A DNA stretch of 64,000 nt from Adiantum capillus-veneris (taxonomy: Eukaryota; Streptophyta; Polypodiopsida; Polypodiales; Pteridaceae). How positions within the stretch are numbered: the first letter of the stretch is position 1; each line of letters begins with the position of its first letter. The position numbers and the translations under genes are program-made. A model generated the notes under the pieces. The model ran no database searches, had not been told where the DNA came from, and saw only the letters and a list, made by a program, of their open reading frames with translations. Positions 33,976 through 44,242 of the stretch are shown one piece after another. The stretch is from positions 116,630,043 through 116,694,042 of the forward strand of contig CM043960.1 of assembly GCA_014529385.2 (NCBI GenBank), read 5' to 3'.

Positions 33976-35049
33976 TTGAAGATCAAGAGTATCATTGAGG
34001 CTCTTGGATCTATTAAAGTCTCAGTGGAAGACGATGACATTGTCCGTGCATGCTTGGATGGTTTAGGAGATGAGTATGTACATATTACGTCTTCCATGAA
34101 TACAAGAGACGACATCCCCGTGTTCCAAGATTTGATTTGTATGCTTATTCTTGAGGAGAAGAACCTTGGTCTTGACATATCTACTTCTCGTGGCAGAAAT
34201 AGGTCTGAATAGGCCTTCTATTCTAACTCCAACAGAGGTAGAGGTAGAGGTCGTGGTCGAGGCCCAAGAGGTTGTAGGGGCCAATTTCTAGAAGGTCAAT
34301 CAAATCAAAACAATATAGGTGGCAGGGGAAACCAGTCTCAAGGCAGGGGGAGTCAAAGAGGTCGTGGTGCAGGATCAAGCAGGTAGCAACATACTCCAGA
34401 TAGCAGAGAATGTTGGACTTGTGGTGAAAGAGGTCACATGTCACGTGACTGTCCAAATGGAAAAGCAAGTGGAAAGAGAGAACAGGGCAACTATGCATCT
34501 ACTAGCAGAGATGCAGATGACAGCAAAAACGAGCGCATGTTTGTTATGCAGCATGTAATGAATACAATGACTGCAGAGAATTCCACCCAAGATGATGTTT
34601 GGTTTGTGGATTCAGGTGCCTCTAATCACATGACGTCTCGTGGAGAGTGGTTTAGAGATATGCGCAAACCAGATGTGTCAGGCTATGTGCAGAGAGGAGA
34701 TGACACAACTCACCCCATTGCTCATGTAGGGGACATACCTCTAAATACGAAGAGTGGGAAATCAAAGTACTTAGCAGATGTACTTCATGTCCCAAACATT
34801 ACAAAGAATCTTGTTTCTGTTGGACAAATGGTTGAGTAGGGTTTGCAGGTTCGCTTCAATCCAAATGGCTGTTATGTAGAAGATTTCCAGAATGGCTGTA
34901 AGCTGATCACAGAGGGCAAATGTGTGGACAGAATGTTTACGCTTAATGTAGACATGCCTGGTATAAAAGTTGCATTATTTGCACAGGGCACAGGTGTTGT
35001 GGCTGATGTTGACATTTGGCACAAACACATTGGCCATGTCAATGAGTAG
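33976..35049 (+). pseudogene. Copia gag C-terminus, protease and GAG-pre-integrase (copy 3)
   Basis: It reads the gag C-terminal region, a Gly-Arg-rich stretch, the zinc knuckle (near 34405) and the protease DSGASNHMTS (near 34610). It is broken by TAG codons at about 34210, 34384 and 34837, each of which is CAG in another copy. The downstream piece (34843-35049) holds the pre-integrase region ending DIWHKHIGHVNE, the counterpart of the usual LWHxRLGH. Confidence 0.8.
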
Positions 35050-35202
35050 AGATTGCGTAGCATGCAACCAAAATAGGTTGTAAAAGGTTTGCCCAAATTC
35101 AAGGTGGATGGTATGCATAAAGTGTGTGCAGCATGCCAGTTTGGAAAATAGTCAAAGGGCTCATTTCCACATGAGTGCAATGTATGTAAAAAGCCACTTG
35201 AG

Positions 35203-35922
35203 GTGGTGCACACAGATGTTTGGGGTCCAACCGATACTGCAAGTATACATGGTTGTAGGTATTATGTCTCTTTCATTGATGAACATACAAGGAAAGTACT
35301 GGTCTACTTGATGCGTAACAAAAGTGAAGTCTTTGGTTACTTTCAGGACTTCAAAGTCATGATTGAGAAGGAGACAGATATGCAAATCAAGACATTGAGG
35401 TCAGATGGAGGGGGAGAGTACTTCTCCAAAGATTTTTCAGATTTTCTACGAATGCATGGTATACGCAGGCAGTTTACATGCAGATATACTCCACAGCAGA
35501 ATGGAGTCGCAGAAAGGAAAAACAGGCACATTGTAGAGGTTGCACGTGCATTGATGAATGAGAAGAACATGCCTCATCATTTCTGGGCTGAAGCTGTAAA
35601 TACAGCTGTGTACATTATGAACAGGACACCTACAGCTGCGGTGCATGATGTAACGCCTGAGGAAAAGTTTACAGGTACAAAGCCTGATTTGTCACACTTG
35701 AAAGTGTTTGGCTGCATAGCTTACGTGCATGTACCAGATGAGTTGCATAGGAAATTGGATCCTAAAGCAGAGAAATGTATTCTTGTGGGATATTCCCTTG
35801 AACAAAAGGGGTACAGGTGCTACAATCCTACTACACGAGAATTACGAGTGAGCAGAGATGTAGTCTTTGATGAGATGAGTAGCTGGTACAGTAATGCACA
35901 TGGCACTATTGGGATGATGTAA
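35203..35922 (+). CDS. Copia integrase core and C-terminus (copy 3)
   Basis: 239 codons without a break. The D,D-35-E catalytic triad is visible: HTDVWGP, LRSDGGGEY and PQQNGVAERKNR. Further conserved parts are FWAEAVNTAVYIMNR and KVFGCIAYVHVP, followed by KCILVGYSLEQKGYRCYNP. The enzyme inserts the DNA copy into the genome. The frame continues from upstream after stops; the first ATG here is internal to the domain, so this is a fragment of the polyprotein. Confidence 0.85.
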   Translation: MVHTDVWGPTDTASIHGCRYYVSFIDEHTRKVLVYLMRNKSEVFGYFQDFKVMIEKETDMQIKTLRSDGGGEYFSKDFSDFLRMHGIRRQFTCRYTPQQNGVAERKNRHIVEVARALMNEKNMPHHFWAEAVNTAVYIMNRTPTAAVHDVTPEEKFTGTKPDLSHLKVFGCIAYVHVPDELHRKLDPKAEKCILVGYSLEQKGYRCYNPTTRELRVSRDVVFDEMSSWYSNAHGTIGMM

Positions 35923-35930
35923 AAGATGAT

Positions 35931-36398
35931 GTGGTTGTACAAAATGTGAGGCCACAGTCACAGGTTTTGAGTGGACCACAAGAGTCGTCTTCTCGTGGCT
36001 CTGTTGAGAAGCCATGGAATGGTAGACTACGTACGCAGGTTACTCCACCAGCAGGTACAGGGAATGTATCACGAAAAGGGAAGGAAAAGGTTGATGAACC
36101 TCCCTTTATGGCTGATGTATCATCAGGGTTTTCACATGTAGACATGGATTCAGATGGTTCTGAACAAGGTCTTGATGAGGAATTTGGAATTCCGGCTGTC
36201 AGGACACCTGGTGTAAGGAAAGTACAAGAAGATGCTAGAGGGCAAAGGAGTGACCTAGGACCGCGCAGATCTAACAGAGTCAGAAATCCACTTCAAAAAC
36301 TGACTTATGATGGGTATCTAGCGCATCACCAAGCCTCCATGGCTAAGGTGATACAGGATGTGGTGCCCACATGTTTTGAGGATGCAGTTGGACTGTGA
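35931..36398 (+). pseudogene. Copia integrase-RT linker with internal deletion
   Basis: Polar linker (PRRSNRVRNPLQKLTYDGYL...) reaching EDAVG, where typical copia RTs begin the fingers. The next recognisable sequence, RAVIAVAASRGW, lies roughly 80 residues further on in family members, so about 240 bp of the RT N-terminus are deleted at about 36390 with a frame change. Confidence 0.7.
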
Positions 36399-37640
36399 GA
36401 GCTGTCATAGCAGTGGCTGCATCTAGAGGATGGATTATGCATCAAATGGATGTAAAGAATGCCTTCTTGAATGGTGAGTTGCAAGAGGAAGTGTATATGG
36501 ATCAGCCACCTGGTTATGTCGATCCAGGTTACCCAGATTATGTATGCAGACTTCTCAAAGCTTTGTATGGTTTGAAGCAGGGCTCTAGAGCATGGTATGA
36601 CAGGATTGCCAAGTATCTTGTCAGTATTGGGTTTAGGAGAGCTCATGGTGATCATTCACTCTATGTACGTGAGAGTGATGTGGGGATTGTGGTCATTACC
36701 ATATATATAGATGACCTTATTATTGTGGGTGACAATGCTATGGAGATTGACCATGTGAAGGGTCTTCTCAAACAGGAGTTTGAAATGAAAGATTTGGGCG
36801 AGTTGTGCTACTTTCTTGGCATTGAGGTGATCAGGACTCCAGAGGGTGTATGGCTGTCATAGAGACAGTATGCTTTGGACATGTTGTCAAAGTATGGTAT
36901 GGCTGATTGTAAGCCAATTTCTATTCCCTTGGATGTGAATGCAAAGCTGAGTGCAGAGAAGGGTGACGTTGTTGAGGATGTCAAGATGTACAGGAAGATT
37001 GTGGGTAGTCTAATCTACTTGAATATCACGAGGCCAGACTTGAGCTACACAGTAGGCTTGGAGAGTCATTTCATGAAGCTTCCGAGGAATCCACATTTGG
37101 ATGGAGTACAACGCACACTTCGGTATGTGCAAGGGACTCTTGACTACGCATTGTTCTATGCAGCAGATGTGCCATTAGCATTGTATGGGTATACAGATGC
37201 AGATTGGGCAGGTAGCATTGTTGATAGGAGATCTACGAGTGGATTCATGTTCTCTTTTGGGAGTGCTACTGTTACTTGTAGCAGCAAAAAGGATCCTACG
37301 GTTGCTTTATCAAGCACAGAGGCCGAGTATAGAGGTGCAGCAGTTGCAACGTGCGAGGTAGCTTGGCTACGCACATTACTTGAGAACTTGGGAGTGCAGG
37401 TGGACTAGCAGATTGTCATCCATTGTGACAGCCTCAGCAACATGCAGTTGGCTATGGAACCCAGTGTTCCATGCCAGGACCAATCACATAGAGGTCCATT
37501 ACCACTACGTTCGAGAGCAAGTGTTGGCGGGCGACATCGACTTGGTCTACGGCAGCACAGAGGAGAAGATAGCGGATATCTTTACCAAGGCCCTCGAAGC
37601 TGAGAAGCTTCGACGTTTTTGGACTATGCTTGGACTCTAA
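36395..37640 (+). pseudogene. Copia reverse transcriptase and RNase H (copy 3)
   Basis: RT shows MHQMDVKNAFLNGEL, PPGYVDPGYPDYVCRLLKAL and the catalytic YIDDL (near 36708). A TAG (CAG in the family) at about 36860 precedes the continuation at 36875. RNase H shows GYTDADWAGSIVDRRSTSGF and ALSSTEAEYRGAAV. A TAG near 37406 precedes the last part (HYHYVREQVLAGDIDLVY...IADIFTKAL) in a shifted frame, ending at 37640. Confidence 0.82.
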
Positions 37641-37650
37641 GACATGCAGA

Positions 37651-37663
37651 GCTCGAGGGGGAG
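37651..37663 (+). other. Copia polypurine tract
   Basis: GCTCGAGGGGGAG directly precedes the 3' LTR. Confidence 0.85.
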
Positions 37664-37984
37664 TGTTGAGATGTCGAGCTCTACATCTTGAGCTAGCATC
37701 CACTACGGGTCTTGGCCACTTACGGCATTTACTCACTGGCGCGTTAGGTGACCGACACGAAGGATCTCTGCCAGTGATTCTACAGCTGGACTACACTTAT
37801 AGTGCCAGCCTAGTATGCTTCTAGCGAGTTCACACTTAGTGACCACATGTACATATGTGCTACTTTTCAGTTTTAGAACTTAGTCATTTTGTACTCTCTT
37901 TCCCGTGAGTAGAAGAAGAAGCTTTCCATCTCTATGTGCTTTGTGCTTGTCTTGTGTAGCTCTCTTGCATCCTCTTTCTTTACA
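37664..37984 (+). repeat. Copia 3' LTR (copy 3)
   Basis: 321 bp, same ends as 13668-13988, with about 12 differences from it by eye. Confidence 0.93.
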
Positions 37985-39200
37985 ATTGTGTGAGTGTGTG
38001 TGTTAATGCCTTGCCAAAATCAGCCTTGTCTCTCTCTTGGTCGACCCCTCTTGCATTTTAGTCATGCTGGCACCCCATTGGCTCATGCCAGGCTTAGCCA
38101 ATAAGAATTTAGAAGCATAATGGCTAGCCTTCTGACATGTGTCCCCTTTTCCCTCTTCATGAGATATTTAGGTAATTAAATAAATCAGTTAATCTCTCAT
38201 TGGACCCCTTAGTCTTCTGGCCAATAGGAATCAGGCAAGTCATTGGGCTGCTGAATGGTCATTAGACCCCTTGGAAGACTGTCGAATAGTCTTCTAGAGA
38301 GGTTAATTTCTATTGAATATTTTATCAAGTGTTTTTTAATGAATTAAACTAAAAGTACTCTAGCCTAATTCACATTGGTCCACCTCTATGGCCATCCAAT
38401 AGGATTTGAATACATCTTGGGGGCAACTGGGCTAGGGAGCTGACATGTGTGCACTATGCCCTTTCTGTAAAGGGAGCCTTTAGTGTGTGTGAGTGTTATC
38501 TCACCTCTTCTCTCTCTTCCCATACCTTTAGGGATCGCCCCCTCCCAGCTAGGGATTTGCAAAGACTTTTTGGTCTTCCAAAGGCATCCAATTTCCCTAA
38601 GGTTTGACCATTGGACTTTTCATTGAATTTTGGAACCTTAGCATTTTGGAAGTCTTAATGGGCTGAATCTTAGGGTCTTTGAAGCCCATTGATGCACATT
38701 ACTCTTTTGTAGATGGACCCCCCTTTTGGATCCCTATTCTCCCTCCTTCGAATCCCTATTGCGGCCGGTCTTCCAGCTTAACCAATATTCTAGCTTTTTC
38801 TCCCCTGGTACTTCCCCATATTAAATGATCAGTTTAACATGAGAAAATCATTTAGGAGAATTATATATTAGTTATGATGACATTAACTCTCTCTTGAAAT
38901 CATAGTCGTCCTCGACTATGGGGTAGAGAAGATAAAGTGTATTCATTAGTCCTTTTTCTAGCGGGTAGAGGATCCCTATCTTACCCTATGACATCGTTCC
39001 AGAATGGATGAGTAATCCACTTGGCGCTTGAGAGCCTGCCGCAAGCATGTTTGTGCATTAGTCCTATCAATCTTCCATAGTAGGGTGACAAGCTCTACTT
39101 AGTGTTTGGAAGACGTCGTCTCCGCAAACTTGATTCTAAGCATGCATACTACTTAAAATTTTTACACAATAAAGAAAAAGAGTCTTATAAGACAAAAAGA
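37985..39200. other. Non-coding, in part LTR of the chromovirus
   Basis: No gene. An inverted-repeat motif shared with 10531 and 41404 lies at 38817-38870. An 8-bp-stem hairpin (CATAGTCG/CGACTATG) is at 38901-38920. On the minus strand AAGAGAGAG followed by TTAATGTCATC near 38880 could be a polypurine tract and LTR start. Confidence 0.45.
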
Positions 39201-39229
39201 ACTTTGTTCATTTTAAACATTTGCTTACT

Positions 39230-39660
39230 CTAGGGAAGTATTGTAAGCATTGAGAAAGTTTAGGTTATCCTTTAATTGTATGCCTTGCATCCATCTAGCA
39301 TCTTCGAAGGGATAGCTCTTAAACTTAATAAGATACCATCAGATAATCTTACCACCTTGAAATACCTTGTCTTCATGTCGGAGAATGGACTTGGGCTGCA
39401 TCACCTCTTTTGGTCCTCGATCTCCGATGGGTCTTCAGTAGTTGGTTCTTGAGGTGGCTCTCCTTTGTAAGGCTTTAGTAGGCTCACATGGAAAGCATTG
39501 TGTATGAGCCAATGACTGGGCAACTTGAGTCGATAGGCCATTTCATTGATTGGTCTAAGAATATGGAAGGGACCATAGTACCTTTTTGCTAACTTAGCAT
39601 AGTACTTTTAGTGTCCTGTAGGATTCTTGACCGCCATGTACCTTAATCGAGCCTTGGGAA
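39230..39660 (-). pseudogene. Integrase C-terminus and chromodomain relic
   Basis: Reads [39 protein letters not shown], then in a shifted frame ILRHEDKVFQGGKIIRWYLI and KFKSYPFEDARWM, the YLVKWKGYP-EDATWE pattern of chromodomains, which direct integration to heterochromatin. Confidence 0.7.
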
Positions 39661-40055
39661 ATTTAAGCAATCCACAATCGGTCCTGTACCTACATTTCTA
39701 ATTGTCACCTTGTTCACTGGTTGCATATCTTGGATGAACAATATAGCACCATTCTTCTTCAAAACTGTGAACCACCTGTTTGAGTATGGAGCATAAGAAG
39801 GCTCCAAAATCCCCCTTTTGATCCTTTCATTCAATAGCTCTACTAACTTGGACACATGAGCCTTTGGAACCGAATAGGCTGCAGATTCCAAGGCACATGA
39901 GGCATTGTAAAAATTACCATATGAGCTATAATAGAAGGATTAACACCTTCTATCTCATGTGGCTCAAATGCAAAAGCCTCACCATGCTTTGAATACATTT
40001 CTTTAAAGCACTTTGTCTCCTCCTGTGTTAGAAACTCCTCACAATCAATCTGCAA
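39643..40055 (-). pseudogene. Chromovirus RT N-terminus relic
   Basis: Two overlapping frames: ...QEETKCFKEMYSKHGEAFAF..., then LVELLNERIKRGILEPSY and VLKKNGAILFIQDMQPVNKV. This is the RT fingers pattern. After GPIVD the sequence jumps to integrase C-terminal codons. Confidence 0.65.
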
Positions 40056-40829
40056 CTCTTGAAAGACTCCCTTATGAAGGTGTGACCAATCATTTTAGGA
40101 TTCCTAAAACTTGGTTTTGCAAAGAAGCATGATCAGTCTTTTCCCTGTTGTTGGCTGGTAAGGGTGAAGCTACTGGTTTCACCTTCTTTGCTACACTCTT
40201 GTATTTAATTTCAACATGGACTTCTAGGCCAGCTGTTTGCTTAAAACATTGGTTTTATTTAAAGGCTTCTATGACTTGATAAATTTCCATGGAACATACT
40301 TCCACAGCTTCATTTTCAAGATGAAAACTAGACTCCATTATAGCATCAAGCTCACCCATAGTATCTAACAAAGAAACTTGCTCACACAAGCCCAAAACAT
40401 TTTAAGTTGACTCTAGCAACCCACTCTCTTTCATGCCTATTTGTACTATATGTACATATTGCCTCTCACATATCTTAAAATCTTCAATTTTTGTAAAACA
40501 TATTGATCCATTACTTGTTACCAAGGAGACCGTCGAGAAAGTTTCACTTATTTTTGGATTAGGCGGCGAGACCCTTTTTTCCGCTTTACAATGGTACTTG
40601 ACCAAAACCCATCATCTCCCTATGGTCATGAATCTCTTTGTGACCTTTGGTAGAGGATGATCTCTAAGGTTGTCATACAATTTCTTTCATGGTTTACACA
40701 AACTATGAGAAACTGAAAAACACGTTTACCCTCTTTGCCTTAAATCGTGGCATAAGCTGAACCATCATCCATTACCTTTGTTTCCATTCGAACTCCCACA
40801 ATTTAGGGTTGTCCATGGATAAGATGATA

Positions 40830-41368
40830 TGAAGATGTGTCCTGTATAAAGAATTTCTGCTCAACCTTTGCATCACCTATTGTCACCTTTACACTTGGAC
40901 ATGTTGCATACAATTCACCTGATGAATTGTTTGCCACTCTGACCATCCAACCATGTTCTGTGTCCATTGGACATTTTCATTTTTTGTAAAGACTTTTTGA
41001 CATCATATTTATTTCAGAACCATGGTCAATTAAGACAACAAATGATTCTTCAAGATCACCTACCTTGATCAATGTCTTTGTAGTAGCCTGTGCCCAATGG
41101 CTTTTCTAGAATAGTGGCTCTTAGGAATACTTTGAGATTCTTCTATATCATCAGCAAATCTCACTTGCCTTACATTCCAAGAAGACTGGTAGCATCCCAC
41201 CATAGCTCCATGACCTTCTTTAGCATGCACATGTACTCCTTGTGTCTTCACCATATCGTCTTCAGCTTGTAGGCAAATAGGATCTCCAAGTGTTTGCTTC
41301 TTTCTCTTGATAATGCCGATAATTTCTTCATGGAATTCATGCTTGGCTATGCCAAGCACCTCTATCAT
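40830..41368 (-). pseudogene. Chromovirus gag end and protease relic
   Basis: The first 99 codons (MIEVLGIAKHEFHEEIIGII...) are of unknown fold. Near 41045 the frame reads VVLIDHGSEINMMSKSLY, an aspartic protease motif with D-H-G-S in place of D-T/S-G-S/A, then KVEQKFFIQ. A TGA lies shortly after the motif and a TAA at the HGQP region. Confidence 0.55.
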
Positions 41369-41374
41369 AAAATA

Positions 41375-41490
41375 TAATATCTAACTTTATCAAATGATTT
41401 TCTCATATTAAACTGATCATTTAATATGGGAAGATAACAGGGGAACAAGAGTTAGCATATAGATATGTGCTTCTAGACCTATCTCAACAG
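41375..41490 (-). repeat. LTR-end-like repeat, inverted relative to 10473-10606
   Basis: The reverse complement matches 10473-10606 (CTGTTGAGATAGGT..., GATCAGTTTAATATGAG...). The near-palindrome is at 41404-41428 with 9-base arms CATATTAAA and TTTAATATG. Confidence 0.55.
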
Positions 41491-41650
41491 GGGACCAAAA
41501 GGAGGAATGGTTGCATCTCAATAGGGGTCCAAAAGGAGACGGTCTACCAAAGAGCAATGTGCATTAAGTGCTTCTAGATTTACCTCAGCAAGGGACCAAG
41601 AGGAGAGATGGTTACATCTCAATAGGGATCCATAAGGAGGTAGTATATCA
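41472..41650. repeat. About 103-bp tandem duplication
   Basis: CTCAACAGGGGACCAAAAGG... and CTCAGCAAGGGACCAAGAGG... start about 103 bp apart and are each followed by a TACCAAAGAGCAATGTGCAT-like phrase. Confidence 0.65.
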
Positions 41651-41933
41651 AAGAGCAACGTGCATCTAATAAAGCTAAAAAGGGTTAGCTTCATTAAAGA
41701 CCTCCAAAAGCACTGGCAGTTGGCACTGATATATAGTGGGCAAGACCACCAACCAACATTCACTGTTGAAAATCTTTGTGAACATGCGAGCGATACATTA
41801 TCTCGCTTTTATTTTTGCAAAACCAAGATGATCATCTTTGGGAGAAGGCCTTTCAAGTATCTTTTCTCCAAGAGCCACATTGGCCTCATTGTGATGGTGG
41901 TTTACAAGTCCCATAGATCTTACACTTCATTCC

Positions 41934-42386
41934 CATTAGGTGAAATTTGGACTCACAAAGGGGCCTTTTAAGGAGTTTGACTTACCTCTCTCTCTACCAA
42001 AACGGGCGCATGGATAAATTTATGCAAACAAACTCCAAAGTTGACGGAGGTTTGATAGTTATAATGTCCTCTTCAAGCTCTATCTACTGATATATAGCAC
42101 GGCATGAGATTCTTCATATTTTAGAAGATTCTTTTTTTGATTCACTTAGATTTTGACAGAGTTCTCACATCCTAGGTGAATAAAAAAAAGAATCTTCTAA
42201 AATATGAGGAATCTTATTGCGTGCTATATATCAGTAGATAAAGCTTGAAGAGGAAAATCTAACTGTCAAACCTCCGCCAACTTTGGAGTTTGTTTGCAAA
42301 AAATTATCCATGCACCCATTTTGGTAGAGAGAGGTAAAGTCAAACTCCTTAAAGGGCCCCTTAGTGAGTCCAAATTTCACCTAATG
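41934..42386. mobile_element. Full-length foldback MITE
   Basis: The left arm from CATTAGGTGAAATTTGGACT and the right arm, read in reverse complement, match along almost the whole 453 bp (for example TTAAGGAGTTTGACTT, CATATTTTAGAAGATTC). The short loop is near 42165. The ends fold together through CATTAGG; the only possible target repeat is TA. No coding capacity. Confidence 0.88.
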
Positions 42387-42430
42387 TTTGTATCTAAGCT
42401 TAGATGATGAGTGCAAGGTACGTGCTATGA

Positions 42431-42728
42431 TGGTCCTTAAAGACATCTTGGCTAACTCTAATTTCCTTGGCAATTTAGCATGTGTGAAGGCCGTCATCAA
42501 GGGCACATTTCTCTTTCTAATAGCATGTAGTGAAGGGATTTCTAGTTAACCTGCAACAAATGTCAAATCAGGGTCTCATTGGTCCTTAAAGACATCTTGG
42601 CTAACTCTAGTTTCCCTAGAAATTTAGCATGTGTGAAGGCCATCATCAAGGGCACTACTCTCTTTCTAGTAGTATGTAGTGAAGGGCCTGTTGATTACCC
42701 TGCAACAAATATCAAATCAAGGCCTTAT
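42431..42728. repeat. 149-bp tandem duplication
   Basis: Units at 42431-42579 and 42580-42728 both begin TGGTCCTTAAAGACATCTTG and are about 90% alike. A 70-codon frame in the second unit is not matched in the first by an intact frame and is not credited. Confidence 0.85.
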
Positions 42729-43668
42729 TGTTCTTTTGAGGATGTTTGTTTTGCATATGTCCTTCTTGATGGCACTGTTTGGGAATTATGAGCACCTTTG
42801 GTATGTTACTCCCATACTATGACATAGTTGCTCTCTCCTTTTGGATAGTGATGCAAGGGTACTATTTTGGGGAGGATACTCTTAGACTAGCAGAGTTATT
42901 AGGTTAATGAAAATTGGAGGAGGAAAAAGGTACACAGGTGAATGGTAGTGCCATCTAGGTGTCCCTGGACCATGATGAAAAACGGCCCTGAATGCCAGAG
43001 TCGCAGGAAACCCTCTCTGCACTCCTACATGCGGTCGGATCTACCTTGTAGTCTCTCGAGCCCCTAAGAGTGTGAATCAGCTCCAACCAAAAAATCCCAA
43101 ACAGTCTCTGCCCGGTTGACATGATGAGCCTTGAAGATACAAAAGCAGCACGCCTGCCAAATGAGCCAGAGTGTCAGGCCGCAGATGAGCTCCAAACACA
43201 CCTCTCTCTTAGTGCACCACTCCTAAGGGTAAGCTCTGCGGCTAGCTGGAGTGTAGGTCGTCCCCCCTGGATCACTATCATCCCTCTAGTGTAAGCCAAC
43301 TCAATCTGGAGTGCAGGGCCCGTGAGTGTGAGCCAAGCTGCAACACCCCAAGTCTACTGCCAGGTTGTGGAGAGAGTTGGTAGCCGAAGATCCTGAAGCC
43401 AAACCTAATGTGCCATAAAAGGGGGGGGGGGGGGGGGGGGGGACCTGGGCAACGTGTAGGTAGCCAGGGTGTGCAGCAAGAGGCAGGAGGGGGAGGAGTG
43501 AGCGATGGCACGGGGGGATGCAAGTGCGTGCACAGGGAGGAAGCGCGAGTAGCAGCGAGCTTTACTATTGGTGTAATTCATTTCAAAATTGCCAAGGTTT
43601 TTTTTATAGTCTTTGCCTAATACGGTAGTGGCAATTTCAAAATTGAGCATTTCAAGGTTATGCATAGT
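42729..43668. other. Non-coding interval with a 22-base poly-G tract
   Basis: No gene is supported. A G-run lies at 43421-43442, and open frames across it are Gly- or Pro-rich artefacts. Confidence 0.5.
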
Positions 43669-43682
43669 CATGTGTCTTACTT

Positions 43683-43788
43683 GCTTTTTTATTTTTGTTT
43701 TGCAAAACTCACAAAAGTGAATGGTATAGTATTAAAAATAACCAAAAACTTTACAAGACCTACCCTGCTCCCACAAGCCAAGTCAGGG
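43683..43788 (-). mobile_element. 106-bp 5'-truncated LINE insertion with 14-bp target duplication
   Basis: CATGTGTCTTACTT occurs at 43669-43682 and 43789-43802. Between them, next to the T-rich side (A-rich tail on the minus strand), is TTTTGCAAAACTCACAAAAGTG, the same 3' end as the LINEs at 44243 and 44968. Confidence 0.75.
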
Positions 43789-43850
43789 CATGTGTCTTAC
43801 TTATTTTTGTCAGGTGCATCGTATTTTGCCACTTTCATCAATGACTTCTT

Positions 43851-43900
43851 GAAAAATTAGGGTATATTCTCTTAAGAAAAATTAGGGTATATTCTCTTAA
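43851..43900. repeat. Perfect 25-bp tandem duplication
   Basis: GAAAAATTAGGGTATATTCT plus CTTAA occurs twice in a row. Confidence 0.9.
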
Positions 43901-44105
43901 GAAAAAAGAGTGACGTCCTTAAGAAAAAAAAAATCTCTAGTGGAGTATGACCAAAAGTTAAATGCTTGCACAATGACAATGAGCAAGCATGCGTCAATAT
44001 TTTCGTCCTGAAGAAACTTCCCACAACATATTGATGCCGGTGAATAATGTCACTATTGTCCTCGAATAAAGGCAAATCTAGCAAATGGTAGCATTGGGCG
44101 CCGAC

Positions 44106-44130
44106 GGGGGGGGGGGGGGGGGGGGGGGGG

Positions 44131-44175
<45 letters not shown>
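44106..44175. repeat. Poly-G tract followed by GA microsatellite
   Basis: 28 G residues (44106-44133), then about 21 GA units. Confidence 0.95.
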
Positions 44176-44178
<3 letters not shown>

Positions 44179-44242
44179 TTTTAGTTGTTAGCCAAGAAAG
44201 GCCTTAGTGTTCTATTTCTTATTTGATACAAGTATTTAATGT

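Larger units (their letters stand above)
33916..37984 (+). mobile_element. Ty1-copia copy 3: mid-gag to 3' LTR
   Basis: Homology to copy 1 begins at CAACTATAGTCAGAGC (equivalent to 14584) and runs on through gag, protease, integrase, RT, RNase H, polypurine tract and a complete 3' LTR. The bases after the LTR, ATTGT (37985-37989), equal those before the copy 1 5' LTR. Many CAG codons are TAG, and part of the RT is deleted. Confidence 0.88.
39230..41368 (-). mobile_element. Internally deleted chromovirus (Ty3-gypsy element 3)
   Basis: Minus strand from the right: gag C-terminal relic (41368-41069), protease, RT N-terminus, then directly the integrase C-terminus with a chromodomain. The RT core, RNase H and integrase core are missing at a join near 39665. 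Stops are frequent. The chromodomain places it among chromoviruses. Confidence 0.72.
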
